From Monodelphis domestica (lineage: Eukaryota; Chordata; Mammalia; Didelphimorphia; Didelphidae), in assembly GCF_027887165.1 (NCBI RefSeq), contig NC_077227.1:74218305-74282304 (forward strand): 64,000 bases of DNA. The letters run 5' to 3'. Positions within the stretch are counted from its first letter, which is position 1; the number at the start of each line of letters is the position of its first letter. Both the position numbers and the translations under genes were made by a program. The notes beneath the pieces were generated by a model. It was not told the origin of the DNA, made no database searches, and was given only the letters and a program-made list of their open reading frames with translations. Of this stretch, positions 20,205 through 32,769 are shown piece after piece.

Positions 20205-22665
20205 TTTTCACGGAGCTTAACAGTTTTAAAACATTTAAAAGAGACTAACAAGGGAGGAAATAGAAGGTCTAAACAAGCCTATTTTAGAAAAAGAAATTGA
20301 ACAGGCCATAAATGAACTTTCTAAGGAAAAAAAAATCAGGTCAAGATGGATTTACAAATGAATTTTTCCAAACATTTAAAAATCATCCAATTCCAATATT
20401 AAGTAAATTATTTAGAATAATTGGTTAAGGAGTATTGCCAAACCCCTTTTATGAAACAAATATGGTGCTGATTCAGAAAGAGCAAGAATAATTTCATTAA
20501 TGAATATAGATGCAAAAACCTAAATAAAATATTATCAAGTAGACTACAACAACATATCACAAAGATTATAGATTATGTTTCAAGGAAGTTCATTCCCTCC
20601 CCCTCCTGAGTATCTTGACCTGTCCATTAACATTCCTCACATAACACAGTTACACCAGGTTTTGTGTCCGTGTACATGCTGTATGTCAATAAAAGTGAGG
20701 GGTTAGTGATGGACCAGGGTTTTTGGGCTGGAGGCTTGGAAGATGCGGGAACAGAGCAGGCAGGTAAGTGGGAAAGAGGAAGGGACTGGAAAGTCAGGCA
20801 ACTCATGGTCAGGTTACTCAGATGAATGATGAGATCTAAAACTATGATTATTTATCCTTTCTAATAAACTTAATAAAATATATATCTGAGTAGAAAAATT
20901 AATTCAATTCTTGCAATTATAACCAAACAGGATTGATATCTAGTATTCAGGGATGACTTAATATATGGAAAACTATTAACATAATGTATTGCATCAACAA
21001 AAAAGTAACAAAAGTCATAAGATTATACAAATAGATGCAGAAAAAAAGTTTTTGACAAATTACAACATTCTTTCCTATTAAAAATACTGGAAAGCATAGC
21101 CATAAATGGATTTTTTCTTAGAATAGTAAGTATATACTTGAAACCACCAGCAAATATTATCTGTAATAGGAATAAGTTAGAAGCCTTCCCTAAAATATCA
21201 GAAATGAAACAAGGATGCCAATTATCACCAATATTATTTAATATCATATTAGAAATTCTAGCAATAACAATAAGAAAAGAAAAAGAATTGAAGGAATCAG
21301 AATGGGTAAAGATATAATAAAGTCTCTCTTTTTTGCAGACAATATGAAATTTATAATATATAATCCTAGAGACTGAACTAAGAAATTAGTTGAAACTATT
21401 AATAATTTTAGCAAAGCAGAAAGATATAAAATAAACCCACATAAATCATCATAATTTCTATATATCTACCAACAATGTCCTATAAGAAGAGATAATAAGA
21501 GATAACCCATTTAAAATAACCATAGAGAGAATTAAGTACCTAAGAGAATATTTGCCAAAACAGACTCAGAAACAAGAACATAACTGTAAAATACTTTTTA
21601 TAAAAATAGTCATATTTAAATAATTGAAGAGATATTAATTATTTATGGGTAAGGCAGAGCCAATGTAATTAAAATGGCAGTCCTACATGAACTTGTCTAC
21701 TTATTCAATGCCATCCTAATTAAATTACCAAAATTTTATTTTATTGAATGTTGGGGGAAATTTTTACAGACAGTTTGTTGGATAGAGATCTCATATCTAA
21801 GATATATAGAGAACTTTGTCAAATATATAAGAATATGAACTATTCCCCAATTGATAAATGGTCAAAAGATATGAATATCTTTAGATTAATAAATCAAAGC
21901 TAGATAGATACATAGATAGGTAAAACTATATGGAAAGTGTTCTTTATTATTAGACTTACTGATTAGAGAAATGCAAATCAAAACAATTCTGAGGTGTCAT
22001 CTCACATCTATCACATTGGTTAAGATGATAAAAGGACAAAATTACACATGTTGGAGGGAATGTGAGAAAATGGGGACACTAATATACTATTGGTGGAACT
22101 GTGCACTTATCCAACTATTTTGGAGATCAATCTGGAATTATACTCAAAGAGGTATAAATCTGTATATATCTTTTGACCCAGCAATACAATTATTAGGCTT
22201 ATTTCCTAAGATGATCAAGGAAAAAAGGAAAAGAACCTTTAAGTTTTCTAAAATATTTATAAAGACTTTCTTTGTGATGGTGAAAAATGAGAAACTGAAG
22301 GGATACCCATCAGTTGGAGAATGACTAAACAAGTCATGGCATATGATTGTGATGGAATATTACTGTACTCTAAGGAATGACAAGCAGATTAATTTTGGAA
22401 AAACATGGAAAGGCCTATGTGAAACTATGAAGAAATGAGCAGAACCAAGAGAACATTATATACATCAGAAATATTATTTGAAGAATGACCTGTGTATGCC
22501 TACCTCCAGAGAAAGAACTGATGAATAGAAATAGAAATAGAAAATAGTTTTACATATGTATATATATATATCTTTTTGTCAAATGATGCCTTCTCTAATG
22601 GGGGAGGGGAGAGATGGAAGGAGTTAGCTATTTTAATGTAACAAGCAAATTAATAAATTTTAATT
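20205..22665 (+). mobile_element. L1 LINE, decayed, interrupted by a solo LTR
   Basis: ORF2 blocks can be read: 'gaggaaatagaaggtctaaa' to 'atggatttacaaatgaattt' (the K-x-P-G-x-D-G-F-T-N-E-F region), 'tatagattat' / 'aaccaaacaggattgatatc' (D-Y-N-Q-T-G-L-I), 'atgaaacaaggatgccaatt' (K-Q-G-C), 'tttgcagacaatatg' where the F-A-D-D site lies, and the 3' end ('acccagcaatacaattatta', 'ggaatattactgtactctaa', 'gggggaggggagagatgg'). Many stops and a deletion near 21780 rule out activity. Confidence 0.85.
20576..20915 (+). mobile_element. Solo LTR inside L1, 4-bp target duplication
   Basis: A 340-bp unit from 'tgtttcaaggaag' to 'aattcttgca' (TG...CA) interrupts the L1 exactly between 'atagatta' and 'attataaccaaac'. 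'atta' is duplicated on both sides (20572-20575 and 20916-20919). It carries 'caataaaag' and 'ctaataaac' signals. No internal viral sequence remains, as expected after LTR-LTR recombination. Confidence 0.85.
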
Positions 22666-22969
22666 TAAAAAAATGAAAGTATAGCAAAGATTATTAAACA
22701 AAGGTTTAAGGTGATTTCTCTATCACTATTAAAAGTACATGATATATACATTTTTTTGTACAGATGAGAATGTTATGCTACTCCCATATACATACACACT
22801 TGCATTGACACACAGATATTTACACACAGTGAAGCATGACCTTTCTCATCATTAGAGAAACTACAGTATTAGTTAGACTGAGAGGGCAATGAAATGTAAT
22901 CTGTCCTAAAAAACCCTTAAGTCCAGATATTTTGGACAATCACATCTTCATATGCATTCTGGCTGGCCA

Positions 22970-23350
22970 AGAAGAGAACATAGGAGATGAAACCTTAATA
23001 GTTTCTAGAAGAAGATCTCAGAAATCAATTAGTCTAATCCCTTCATTTTATAGATTAGATTAGGAAACTGAAATATGAGCAGGAAAAGTATTTGTTTGAA
23101 CTTTGAAAACATAGCTATATAATATCATGTTTTTATAATTATAGATTAAATTGTGTATGCGTGTGCATGTACACATGTGTGCATGTTAGAGGTAAGAGTT
23201 AATCCAGACCTGTAATTTCATCAGTGTAGGAAATTTCCAGTGTAGACATTCCCACCTGCAGTCTTAGAACAATCAGACATTGAGTGGTTTGTCCTTGGTT
23301 TTATAGCTGGTATGGGTCAGAGACATGACCTGATCCCTGACTCCAAAGGT
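22970..23350. mobile_element. Two old MIR-like relics
   Basis: 22970-23110 has 'tctcagaaatcaattagtct' and 'attttatagattagattagg', the recurring repeat ending. 23215-23350 (minus) has 'gtaggaaatttccagtgtag', 'tgagtggtttgtccttggtt' and a 'gactccaaaggtgactctct' end, and is related to 37795-37965. Confidence 0.45.
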
Positions 23351-24130
23351 GACTCTCTATTCATGCTCTCTCCTCAGTCAAGGAGGTAGTGTTAGAAAAG
23401 AAGACTCATTTTACAAAATAACTTGAACATAAAGAAAATTTCTACAAAGATTATAATCTTGCATTTTGGGAAATAAATAAAATCTCAAAGACTTGGCCTT
23501 TGTCCAAGATGGATGGATAGTCAGATAGATAGACACAGATATATAGTTCACTCAGAATGGAGTCTCTGAGGTCTTTTCTAGCACTTTTTCACTTTGCTGA
23601 ACTTGACCATGTTACTGATATATTTACCCAGTGAAAGCAGTAGTCTCTAACTCCAAACTAAGAAATGAAGGATGTGATTTGCTAAGTGCAGGAGGCAGAG
23701 GATGGCAGAAGGGACCACCAGAATGCAAAAATAAACCACTAAAAGGTAGGTCAAGGAACTGGAGGCAAAAAAAAAAATCAGAGCAAAAGAACCATGTAGA
23801 AATATGGGGCATCATTTGGACGCAGTGAATAAGTCATGCATCAGTGGACCTTAAGGATGGCTCTTTCACAGTGAAACAATTCAGTGCATTGGGAGGAAAA
23901 CATAAAAGCAGGAAAAGAAAACAAATTAAGCTAATGCTACTGAAAGGAGAGAGAGAATAAAAAAATGTCCAGGGGTATCAAAAGAAGAGCAACAAATTAT
24001 AAAAATAACCCTACGGCTCCCCCACAGCCTGATGAAAGTAGGTTAATCCAAGAAAAATCAACTAAATTGAAATTTTAAAATATTTATTAATCATTTCCTA
24101 AGTTGAAAAATAGGATGCTGGGTCCTGAAC
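23351..24130. other. Unassigned stretch
   Basis: Nothing recognised. Overlapping 63- and 65-codon open frames at 23624-23828 on opposite strands carry no motif. Confidence 0.4.
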
Positions 24131-24227
24131 CAAAGAATCAGAGAATGTTAGAGGTAGGATTAGTCATTAGACATTTTATAGTTCAACCCCTTCATTTTAA
24201 TGTTGATGAAACTGAGGTCTTATATAT

Positions 24228-24440
24228 ATAAAGTGAAAAGAGTACTAGAGTTGGATTCAGGAGGATCTCAGTTCAAATTCTGCCTCTGACACTAGCTGTG
24301 TGACCAGAGTAAGTAATTTAAGCTCTCTACACCTCAGTTTCCTAATCTATAAAACCTAGTACCTAAATCACAAGTCTGTTTTATATCAAATGAGATAATA
24401 TATGTGAATTTCTTTGTAATTTTTTACAATTGATTTTTTA
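24228..24440 (+). mobile_element. MIR/THER1 SINE
   Basis: 'agagtactagagttggattc', 'aattctgcctctgacactag', 'cacctcagtttcctaatcta' and 'aaatgagataatatatgtga' are in the normal order. Confidence 0.75.
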
Positions 24441-24473
24441 TAGTTTATTAAAACTTCCAGCAATTGACATCTT

Positions 24474-24503
24474 CTTCATCATCATCATCATCATCATCAT
24501 CAA
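24474..24503 (+). repeat. ATC microsatellite
   Basis: About ten 'atc' units following 'cttcttc'. Confidence 0.95.
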
Positions 24504-25014
24504 TCAATTGAACAATATCAGGACTTGAACCAAGATTCACATCTTGTGCTCTTAACTCCACACACCAGTACAAAAAAAAGCCTGTATGGTGCCTCATCTT
24601 CATGGATATCCTTACCAAGAACTACACTATCCTGACCACTCTACCTTTGTGACCCCATTTCAGCCAACACATATTTCAACTTCCATTACAACCATAAGCT
24701 TGGGGAAGGCAGCACAGCAGTATAATAACATGATTCACCACGTCCTAAAGGGCACAGTGCCTGGCACATGGAGGTGTTTAATAAATGCTTCCTGCCTTCC
24801 AGTGGTCACATCATTGACCTTTCTCTTGAGACAAAGAGGGATGAACTCTTGATGCCTTAAAAGCTACTCCCAATAAATCATTCCCTTCTCTACTTACTCA
24901 TCATACTAGTATCCTTAAAGCACGAGTACTATGCAGACTCTTAGGAGCGATATCCCTGTAGTTTGAGTTATTTCAAGATGGAGAAAAGGAAATAAAGAAC
25001 TCTTGGGCTCAGTG

Positions 25015-25165
25015 ATCTATAGCTGGGAGGGACCAAAGGGAATATCTAGTTCTTCATTTTACAGATGCATTCAAAGAGGCAAAGTGATTTCCTCAAGGTT
25101 ACATAGATATTAAACAAACCTGGATTCTTGGACTCCAAATTCAGCCTTCTTTCCTCTTGTACCTC
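25015..25165. mobile_element. Old MIR- or L3/CR1-tail-like relic
   Basis: 'tagctgggagggaccaaagg', 'ttcattttacagatgcattc' and 'gtgatttcctcaaggttaca' are the recurring blocks. Confidence 0.5.
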
Positions 25166-25914
25166 ATTAATGGGAGTGTCTTCCCTGGAACTGGGTCACC
25201 TAATCCTCCATGCAATATTCCCCTTACGCTGTCTGCTGAGGAGGTTTGTGGATCCACTATCCCTTCCCTTATTCTTAGGGATCTTAACCTAGATAGATTC
25301 TGCCTGATCTCTCTCAAGAAAACACGCTAGCCAGGACTAAAATTCCACATTACCTAAGGCCCTTTCCATCTGCTGTCTCGGGTAGCCCCTGTGTGCCTCA
25401 GGCTTTCTGACACTCATTTCATGCTTTGAGCTGTGGTTTCTGGTTGCACAGCTAAAAGAAAATTGCACTGGGAAGTCTAGTAATGTGCTTCCTCTTGCAT
25501 TTCAGCCGACCATCCCTGCAGTTCTGCGTCTAGGTAAGATTTCTGCTTAGAGATCGACAGATTTCTCAAGGTGCTTTTTAAGACTTCCTGGTTTGTGCTG
25601 GCAAATTGTTAATCAGTCCATGACAGCATAAATAAAATTAAAGGGTTTAATTAAAACTAATGAATGAGTGAATGGAGAATACATGGTATGTTCTACTCGG
25701 AGAGCCTTGGTGCTATAAATAATTAAAATGTCACAGGGAATGAGATGTTTTAGCAGAAGTGTTGGGGCAGCAAAAACAGGGGCACAATGGACTAACTCTA
25801 AGTTTTCACTCTGCAAGTTGGCTTGATTGGAGCTTTGGCAAATTCCTGAGCTCATTTTACCAGTTTCAGTGGCCTCCCAACAAAGATAAAGGACCCTTTG
25901 GGACTTCCTGAGAG

Positions 25915-26425
25915 GAAGGAGGTGACACTCCCACTCTGCGCTATTCAGGCCACATCTGGGGCACAGGGCTCAGTTCTTGGAGCCACAGTTTAAATAGGAC
26001 TTTGGTGAGATAGAAGGTGTCTAGAGGAGGGCTATCAGATCAATAAATAGTTTGGGCACCATGTTATTGGAAGGGCAGGCGAAGGAACTGCAGATGGTCA
26101 GGCTGGAGAAAAGACTTATTAGGGGAACGTGATAGCTGTCTTTAAGTATTTTAAGGGCTGTCATGCAGAAAAGAGATTCAACTTGCTAAGTCTGACTGCA
26201 GAAACAACAAATGCAAGCAGAAGAGAGGAACATTTCTACTTAATTCTAAGAGCTATCCAAAAAGGAAATGGTGTCCTCCAGGAGATGATGAGTTTTCCAT
26301 CACTGTAGATATTCAAGTAGAGGCGAGATGACTACTCATCAGGGCTGTTGACAATGTGATTCCTGTTCAGGCATGTATTGAACTAGTTGGCCTTCCAAAT
26401 ATAAGAGTCTGTGATTTTAAGGACA
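25915..26425 (+). mobile_element. L3/CR1 LINE 3' region
   Basis: A long sense copy: 'cacatctggggcacagggct', 'aggctggagaaaagacttat', 'gatagctgtctttaagtatt', 'aagggctgtcatgcagaaaa', 'aaatggtgtcctccaggaga', 'tattcaagtagaggcgagat', 'gattcctgttcaggcatgta' and 'gaactagttggccttccaaa'. Only the last coding part and 3' untranslated region are present. Confidence 0.8.
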
Positions 26426-26504
26426 ATTTCCCACATAACAAACTAGCCATTCCAAGGAAGCTCAACTCCTGTCTTCCCATGCTTTACAACCATAGCTAGT
26501 AGAA

Positions 26505-26675
26505 AAATGCTTGACTCAGAAAACCAGGACTCACATTCTGGTTTTGCTACCTAATGCCAATGTATCATATGCATGCCACTAAGCCTCTCAGTTCCCTCTC
26601 CTCAGAACAGTGGAGGTGTTAGATTGAACAAGACCCTTCCAGACCTAATCTTTCATCCTTTCATCCTATGATGCT
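26505..26675 (+). mobile_element. MIR/THER1 SINE
   Basis: 'gactcagaaaaccaggactc', 'aagcctctcagttccctctc' and 'aagacccttccagacctaat' in order. Confidence 0.6.
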
Positions 26676-26731
26676 ATTCTTGTCTGTTCTTTTTCCAGGT
26701 CTACATCTCTTTCAAGAATTTCCCCCCAGAT

Positions 26732-26926
26732 GTAGCCTCCAAATGATCATCCTAGTGCAAACATCAACAACATGAAAATAGGTTTTGATCAAGGACACAT
26801 GTAAAACCTAGTGAAATTGCGTGTCAGCTATGGGAAGGAGTGGGGGGAAGGGAGGAAAGAGGATGATTCTTGTAACCAAGGAATAATGTTCTAAATTGAC
26901 TAATTAAATACATTTTTCAAAAAAAA
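26732..26926 (+). mobile_element. L1-type 3' tail with target duplication
   Basis: A 195-base insert with 'gttttgatcaaggacacatg', a G-rich run, 'tcttgtaaccaaggaataat' and an A tail. It is bounded by 'gaatttccccccagat' (26716-26731) and 'gaaatttcccccagat' (26927-26942), a 16-bp near-perfect duplication. The duplication shows target-primed insertion of a strongly 5'-truncated copy. Confidence 0.8.
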
Positions 26927-27549
26927 GAAATTTCCCCCAGATCCCATCACCCCTTATGAAAGTGTCTTTCCTTTTTAAAAACTCTTCCTTTTGCCTTTTT
27001 CTTTTTTTTTAATGAGATACATTCCTCCATTCCAATAACTCTAACTTGGCTTGTCTCTTGTCTTCCATACCCTTTGAATGAGTTTCTTAGAATTAGAGAT
27101 CTTCTTGAAGCTATGATATCTAGAACAAAACAAAAGGGAAGTAAATCAACAACCGATAACAACTACACTTATTGAGGTAATAAGCGAGTTCTCCCTCATT
27201 AGAAGGTTTTCAGCACAGGCTAGATAACCATTTATAAAGATGTTACTGAAGAGATTCTTGGTATTGAGCTATATTCCTTTTCAGAACCTTTTCAATATTC
27301 TCTGATTCTTCCTTGAGTCAGGCTAGAGACAGGCAAAACCCCAAAGGAGGTCTTGGTAAGAGCAGACATCTTCTGTAACACAATCCATATTACCATTAAA
27401 AGACAACTCACTCAATATTTCCAACCCACACATGATGACTTTTGTGTTAGATACCAGTTAGCCATTTTCATCTATCTTACTTTAGAGGGATTCAGTTACT
27501 TTCCTCCATTCTTCATGTTATTCACATCTTAAAAACTCAAGAAGTGGTA

Positions 27550-27965
27550 TGCTGGTGTTGTCCTTTGTACTGAAAGAGGACCAAAATTACATCACTGGTG
27601 ATATCTTTTGACATGTACATAAATTGGAATTAAGTGAGGAAGAAATGAACAAAATCAACAGCCTCACTCTCATTTCCAGCCATCCAAGTCCAGTGGCAAG
27701 ACAAAACTGGTGATGGTCCAAGATGCAGTGGATGATTTTGGCACACCTGACATCTCACCATGCTCTAAGCCTCACAGTGCCTGCTTCAGCTGCCTTCATG
27801 ACCTTCGGAACAAATTGTTCTCATCCATCCTTTCTGCCACGGAAAGTCTTCACATGCCTCTCAACCTGGTCCACCAATCCAGACAGTTTACCAGGGAGTG
27901 GCTACTGCACATGCTACAGCTTCTTGGAGCCACAGGTGAGAGCAGGGTGGTAGGTGTCCAAGCAA
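27550..27965 (+). mobile_element. RTE-derived repeat ('gtcctttgt...gaggacca' type)
   Basis: It has 'tgttgtcctttgtactgaaa', 'gaggaccaaaattacatcac', 'ggaattaagtgaggaag', 'agtccagtggcaagacaaaa' and 'agatgcagtggatgattttg'. Copies lie at 44268-44470 and, reversed, at 53545-53795. I believe this is a marsupial RTE-tail or RTE-SINE family, from memory only. The 91-codon frame inside is not a gene. Confidence 0.6.
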
Positions 27966-28089
27966 TAAGTAATTTCACACAATAATCTTCTCAATCAAAG
28001 TTTTACAGTATTTGTGATAAGATCAGAAATAAACCTAAAAACTTTTCTTACAAATCCTTAGTACACTTAAATAGTGTTTCTTCCTGTTG

Positions 28090-28330
28090 AATGAAATGTG
28101 TCTCTGCCATGGGGTATTGGATAGAGTTCTGAACTTGAAACTGCATTCATGTTCTTCTGCCTCTTACATATTATCTGTATGGCCATGGGCATACCACTTA
28201 GTCTCTCTGAGACTCAATTTCCTTTTGGGGATAATAATGCCTCACAAAGTGGTTGTGAAGCTGAAATAAAACAAGTACAATGTGCATTTCTAGCCTTACA
28301 TCCCTATATAATTGTCAGCTATTTTTAAAA
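28090..28330 (+). mobile_element. MIR/THER1 SINE
   Basis: 'gtattggatagagttctgaa', 'atggccatgggcataccact', 'tctgagactcaatttccttt' and 'gtggttgtgaagctgaaata' mark head to tail. Confidence 0.7.
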
Positions 28331-28553
28331 AGGAATATTTTGTACATAAACAAGACCAGATATTTCAAGAAAATGGTCCACTTGGAGTGAATATTCACAA
28401 CCATCCTATTTGCTGGGAAGTTTGATGGTTTTCTAGTAGACAATAATAAGAATATCAAGAGCAGGTATTATTATTCCTCAGAGATATGAGTCGAACTTAC
28501 CTATGGCTCTTAGGCATGACCTATTCCAATAGCTTATTCTATTCCTTTCTCTC

Positions 28554-28758
28554 TCTTTTTTTTTAAACCCTTACCTTCCATCTTGGAGTCAATACTGTGC
28601 ATTGGCCCCAAGGCAGAAGAGTGGTAAGGGCTAGGCAATGGGGGTCAAGTGACTTGCCCAGGGTCACACTGCTGGGAAGTGTCTGAGCCCAGATTTGAAC
28701 CTAGGACCTCCCATCTCTAGGCCTGGCTCTCAATCCACTGAGCTACCCAGCTGCCCCC
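28554..28758 (-). mobile_element. Mar1 CORE-SINE, nearly intact, with target duplication
   Basis: T run, then 'cccttaccttccatcttgga', 'agagtggtaagggctaggca', 'gtcaagtgacttgcccaggg', 'tgaacctaggacctcccatc', 'tcaatccactgagctaccca' and 'gctgcccc'. Flanks are 'tctattcctttctctc' (28538-28553) and 'tctattcctctctc' (28759-28772), a clear duplication. It is the best preserved Mar1 in the window. Confidence 0.92.
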
Positions 28759-28802
28759 TCTATTCCTCTCTCAAGACTAAGAGGTATAGGAAAGAAAGGG
28801 AG

Positions 28803-28807
<5 letters not shown>

Positions 28808-28835
<28 letters not shown>
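28808..28835 (+). repeat. GA microsatellite
   Basis: Fourteen or so 'ga' units. Confidence 0.95.
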
Positions 28836-28838
<3 letters not shown>

Positions 28839-29059
28839 ACAAATTGAGTGGAACCTGAAATGAGCCAAATTAGAGATAGTAGCAAAGGATTTTAAAGAAA
28901 TTGTCAAATATTCCCATTGAAGCCACCACCATTATGTTCCTTCCCATTAAATTTACTCTGACTCCTCTTTTTTCTTTTCATATTTAAATATTGTGTTGAA
29001 CCAATTATGCATTTAATATGCAGATACTTCTGGGAAACTTCTATATACAAGGCAATGGG

Positions 29060-29130
29060 CAAAGTGTTAAAGAGGCATAGCACAGTGCCTGGCACATAGC
29101 AGGTATTTGATAAATATTATTGATTGACTG
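29060..29130 (+). mobile_element. MIR or L2 3' tail
   Basis: 'agcacagtgcctggcacata' followed by 'gcaggtatttgataaatatt' is the usual 3' end of these old elements. Confidence 0.6.
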
Positions 29131-29399
29131 ATTGGTGGATAGAGGTCTGGGTCACTGCAGTAATCCTCAAAGGGCTTACAGTCTAAGGAAAGAGGACTTT
29201 TAATGGGGTAATTAATGTAATATGTATAGGGAGAACATGTCCTACTGAATGATTTATACCATTTATGTTAGGCATCATATCACACCCAGATTTGATGAAA
29301 TAGACTCCATCTTAAAAACAACCCAAAGGCCAAGAAGTTGCTCTCTAATGTCTGTGTTTGCTACAGGGAAATGCACAAGAAAAATAGCACAGATTAGAT

Positions 29400-30130
29400 G
29401 AACATTCTTGAATTGCTTTCTTTAAACAATTTTTTGATGTCTTCATTTTTTTACATCACAATTATTTCCCAAAGTACTTTTCTCCCTCCTCTCCCCACAA
29501 GCCTCCTTGCTAAATAAAAATAGCTCATCAAAACCAATTTATTCTGAGCTCAGTTGTCTTTTTGTATTGTTTTCAATGACCCTATTACAGTGATCATGTC
29601 AATTGTTCTGATTCTACATACATTACTGGACCAGTTCACAAAAGTCTTCCCTCATTTAACTAAATTCCTCTTATTTGCCATTTAGTATAGTGCATTATGT
29701 TCTATTTTATTAATAAGCCACAATTTTTCCAACCATTCCATAATTGATGGGCATCTACTTTATGGCTATTTTTTGCTACCACACAAAATCCCAATGAGAA
29801 TATTTTTATATTTAATGAACCTTTCTGTTGTTATTGACCTCCTTAGGGAACACACCCAATAGTAAGATTGCTAGGACAAATTATATAAAAATATATATAT
29901 ATATTTCACATAATTTCAAGTTGTTTTCCAAAAGCAACTTGTGGTTCCTTCTACAGTCTTCATATGCCTTGTCAGGAAACCCACAGTGCTTCCAACACTG
30001 GCTATATTCATCTTTTATCTTTATTTTTTGCCAATTTTATGGATATGAAATCAAATCTCAGGAATTTTAATTTGAGTTTATCTTATTAGTAGTAATTTAG
30101 GGCACTTTCCCATATGGTTACTAATTATTT
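29400..30130 (-). mobile_element. L1 LINE 3' fragment
   Basis: Antisense L1: 'ttccataattgatgggcatc', 'ctacttta', 'tttttgctaccacacaaaat', 'caatgagaatatttttat', 'cccaatagtaagattgctag', 'ttgttttccaaaagcaactt', 'gtgcttccaacactggctat' and 'gatatgaaatcaaatctcag'. Highly mutated. Confidence 0.65.
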
Positions 30131-30139
30131 CTTTTTTTT

Positions 30140-31580
30140 TTTGCAAGCATTATTCTAAATCAGTATCTCAAAAAGGAATCATTTCTTCAAATATATGGAA
30201 GGGGGTGTGGGAAAAGGAGGAGAAGAACAGAGGAGTCTCTTTAACCTGGGTGATATCTGCCAAAATTTTCCCAAAGAGCAGAGATAATTCACTGACCTAG
30301 AAAAGAGGAAAGAAAAAAATGTCATTAAGTTTGTAGTTGTCAATACCAAATGACACAAAGTAATAAAGGAAAATGATAACTGAGTAGAATGCACTGGATT
30401 AGAAGATTAGCTGACCTCTAGAGATCTTAAACAGAATTTTCAGAAGAATGTAAAAGGCAGACATTAGATTATTGGGGAGTGGATGTGAGAGGTGCAACTA
30501 GGGAATGGTCATTTGCCTCAGTGTAGGAAATTTCAAGAGTGTTGATAGCACTATATCATGGTTTTCTCCCATGCTTATTTCCATTCCCATTGCAGCAGGG
30601 TCAGTCACATCCTGGGAACTTCTCCCCCATTCCACCATCACTGCTTTCAAGTTTTGAAATTTTATAATATACCGGGACATACTCCTACCCCTAGAAGCTT
30701 CAACCTAAGAGAATTTACCACCTCTCTTCCCTTGAAACTTTAGATATGAAATTGCTAGTTATAGTTCTGATATATGGAAAAGAAATAGAAGCAGCAAATA
30801 TAAACCTTTTGCAAATAAAAATCTAAAGAAGAAAAAGAACAGGACCATATGTTTTTCTCACTCTATTATTCCTCCCTTTTCTCACAAATTCAAACCATCT
30901 CTTTGACTTTGAAGTTTCTAATTCTTTATTGTAAAGTGACTGAGCTAAGACTTTCTGCCAGGCATTCTGGCTTCAAAACATTTGATCAGCAAGACAAACA
31001 CATCCCTGCCTACATCAGCTCTTTTGCTTCATTTCTTTACAAACTACATTGCCCAACTTGGAGCAGATGCCTTGAGCCAGCAGCACAGCAAGAGGATTTG
31101 GATACACTCACTACCTAGTAGCCATTGCCTTTGTCGGCATGTGTATCATTGCAGTCCCCTGCTGACCAGAAGATTCCTTCAGCATCTTATTTGAAACATC
31201 AAATCCTTAACATGATGGAAGTCATTGATTGAGGAAGCAGCCTGCCTTTCATCCATCATTGTGGATGAGAATCATTTCCGGATTTAAATTGTCCTTTAAA
31301 GATGCTTTTATTGGTTTTATGATTAGGTCAAAAGGATAGAGCTTTCAGAAATGCTTTCCACCTATGATGGACAGGAATTTTTCATGGCAAAGGGGTTAAA
31401 CCACTGCAAATGAGTTGTCTACTAAAAAAACAAGTTGTCTGGAGAGCTCTCCGTCAATAGATATGACTACAGCATTGTCCTTGAAAAAGAAAGATTGTTA
31501 GAAACAATTTCATTTTCAGTACATTTTCTTCTTTGCAAAACCTCAAAGAACTCTGACCTTGGAGCTAATCTCCCTATGAC
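30140..31580. other. Unassigned 1.4-kb stretch
   Basis: No named repeat or gene. The 89- and 70-codon overlapping frames at 30849-31194 have no recognisable domain. Possibly unique intergenic sequence. Confidence 0.4.
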
Positions 31581-31584
31581 AACT

Positions 31585-31745
31585 ATAGAATCATAAAGGG
31601 GACAGGATGGGGACCATCTAACTTCATGATTTAATAGATGAGGGAAACTGAGATCTAGAATGGATAAGTGACCAGCCCAAGATCACACAGGTAGTAACAG
31701 AGCTGAGATTCAAGCCCAGGTCCTCTGAAACTGGTTCTAAAACCC
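31585..31745. mobile_element. Old MIR- or L3/CR1-tail-like relic
   Basis: 'tatagaatcataaagggg', 'gatgagggaaactgagatct', 'agatcacacaggtagtaaca' and 'attcaagcccaggtcctctg' are the recurring blocks. Confidence 0.55.
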
Positions 31746-31880
31746 TTTTCATTGCTCTTTATAGTATTTTTTTTTCGTTTCAACTTGAAGAAAGGAGGCT
31801 GAAATCAGTCCTATGATATAAATTTATACAAGCCATAAGAATAATTCAAAGACTAGAACCAAGATAATTGGGCCATTTTA

Positions 31881-32652
<772 letters not shown>

Positions 32653-32769
32653 GGGCCATTTTAAATATGATGTGAAAGGCAAGCACAAAGTCGTCATTGT
32701 TTATGGTCAAATAAATTAGTCAAATCATTCTGCACAATGACTTTGGAATTATGTGAGAAAAGCTACTAA

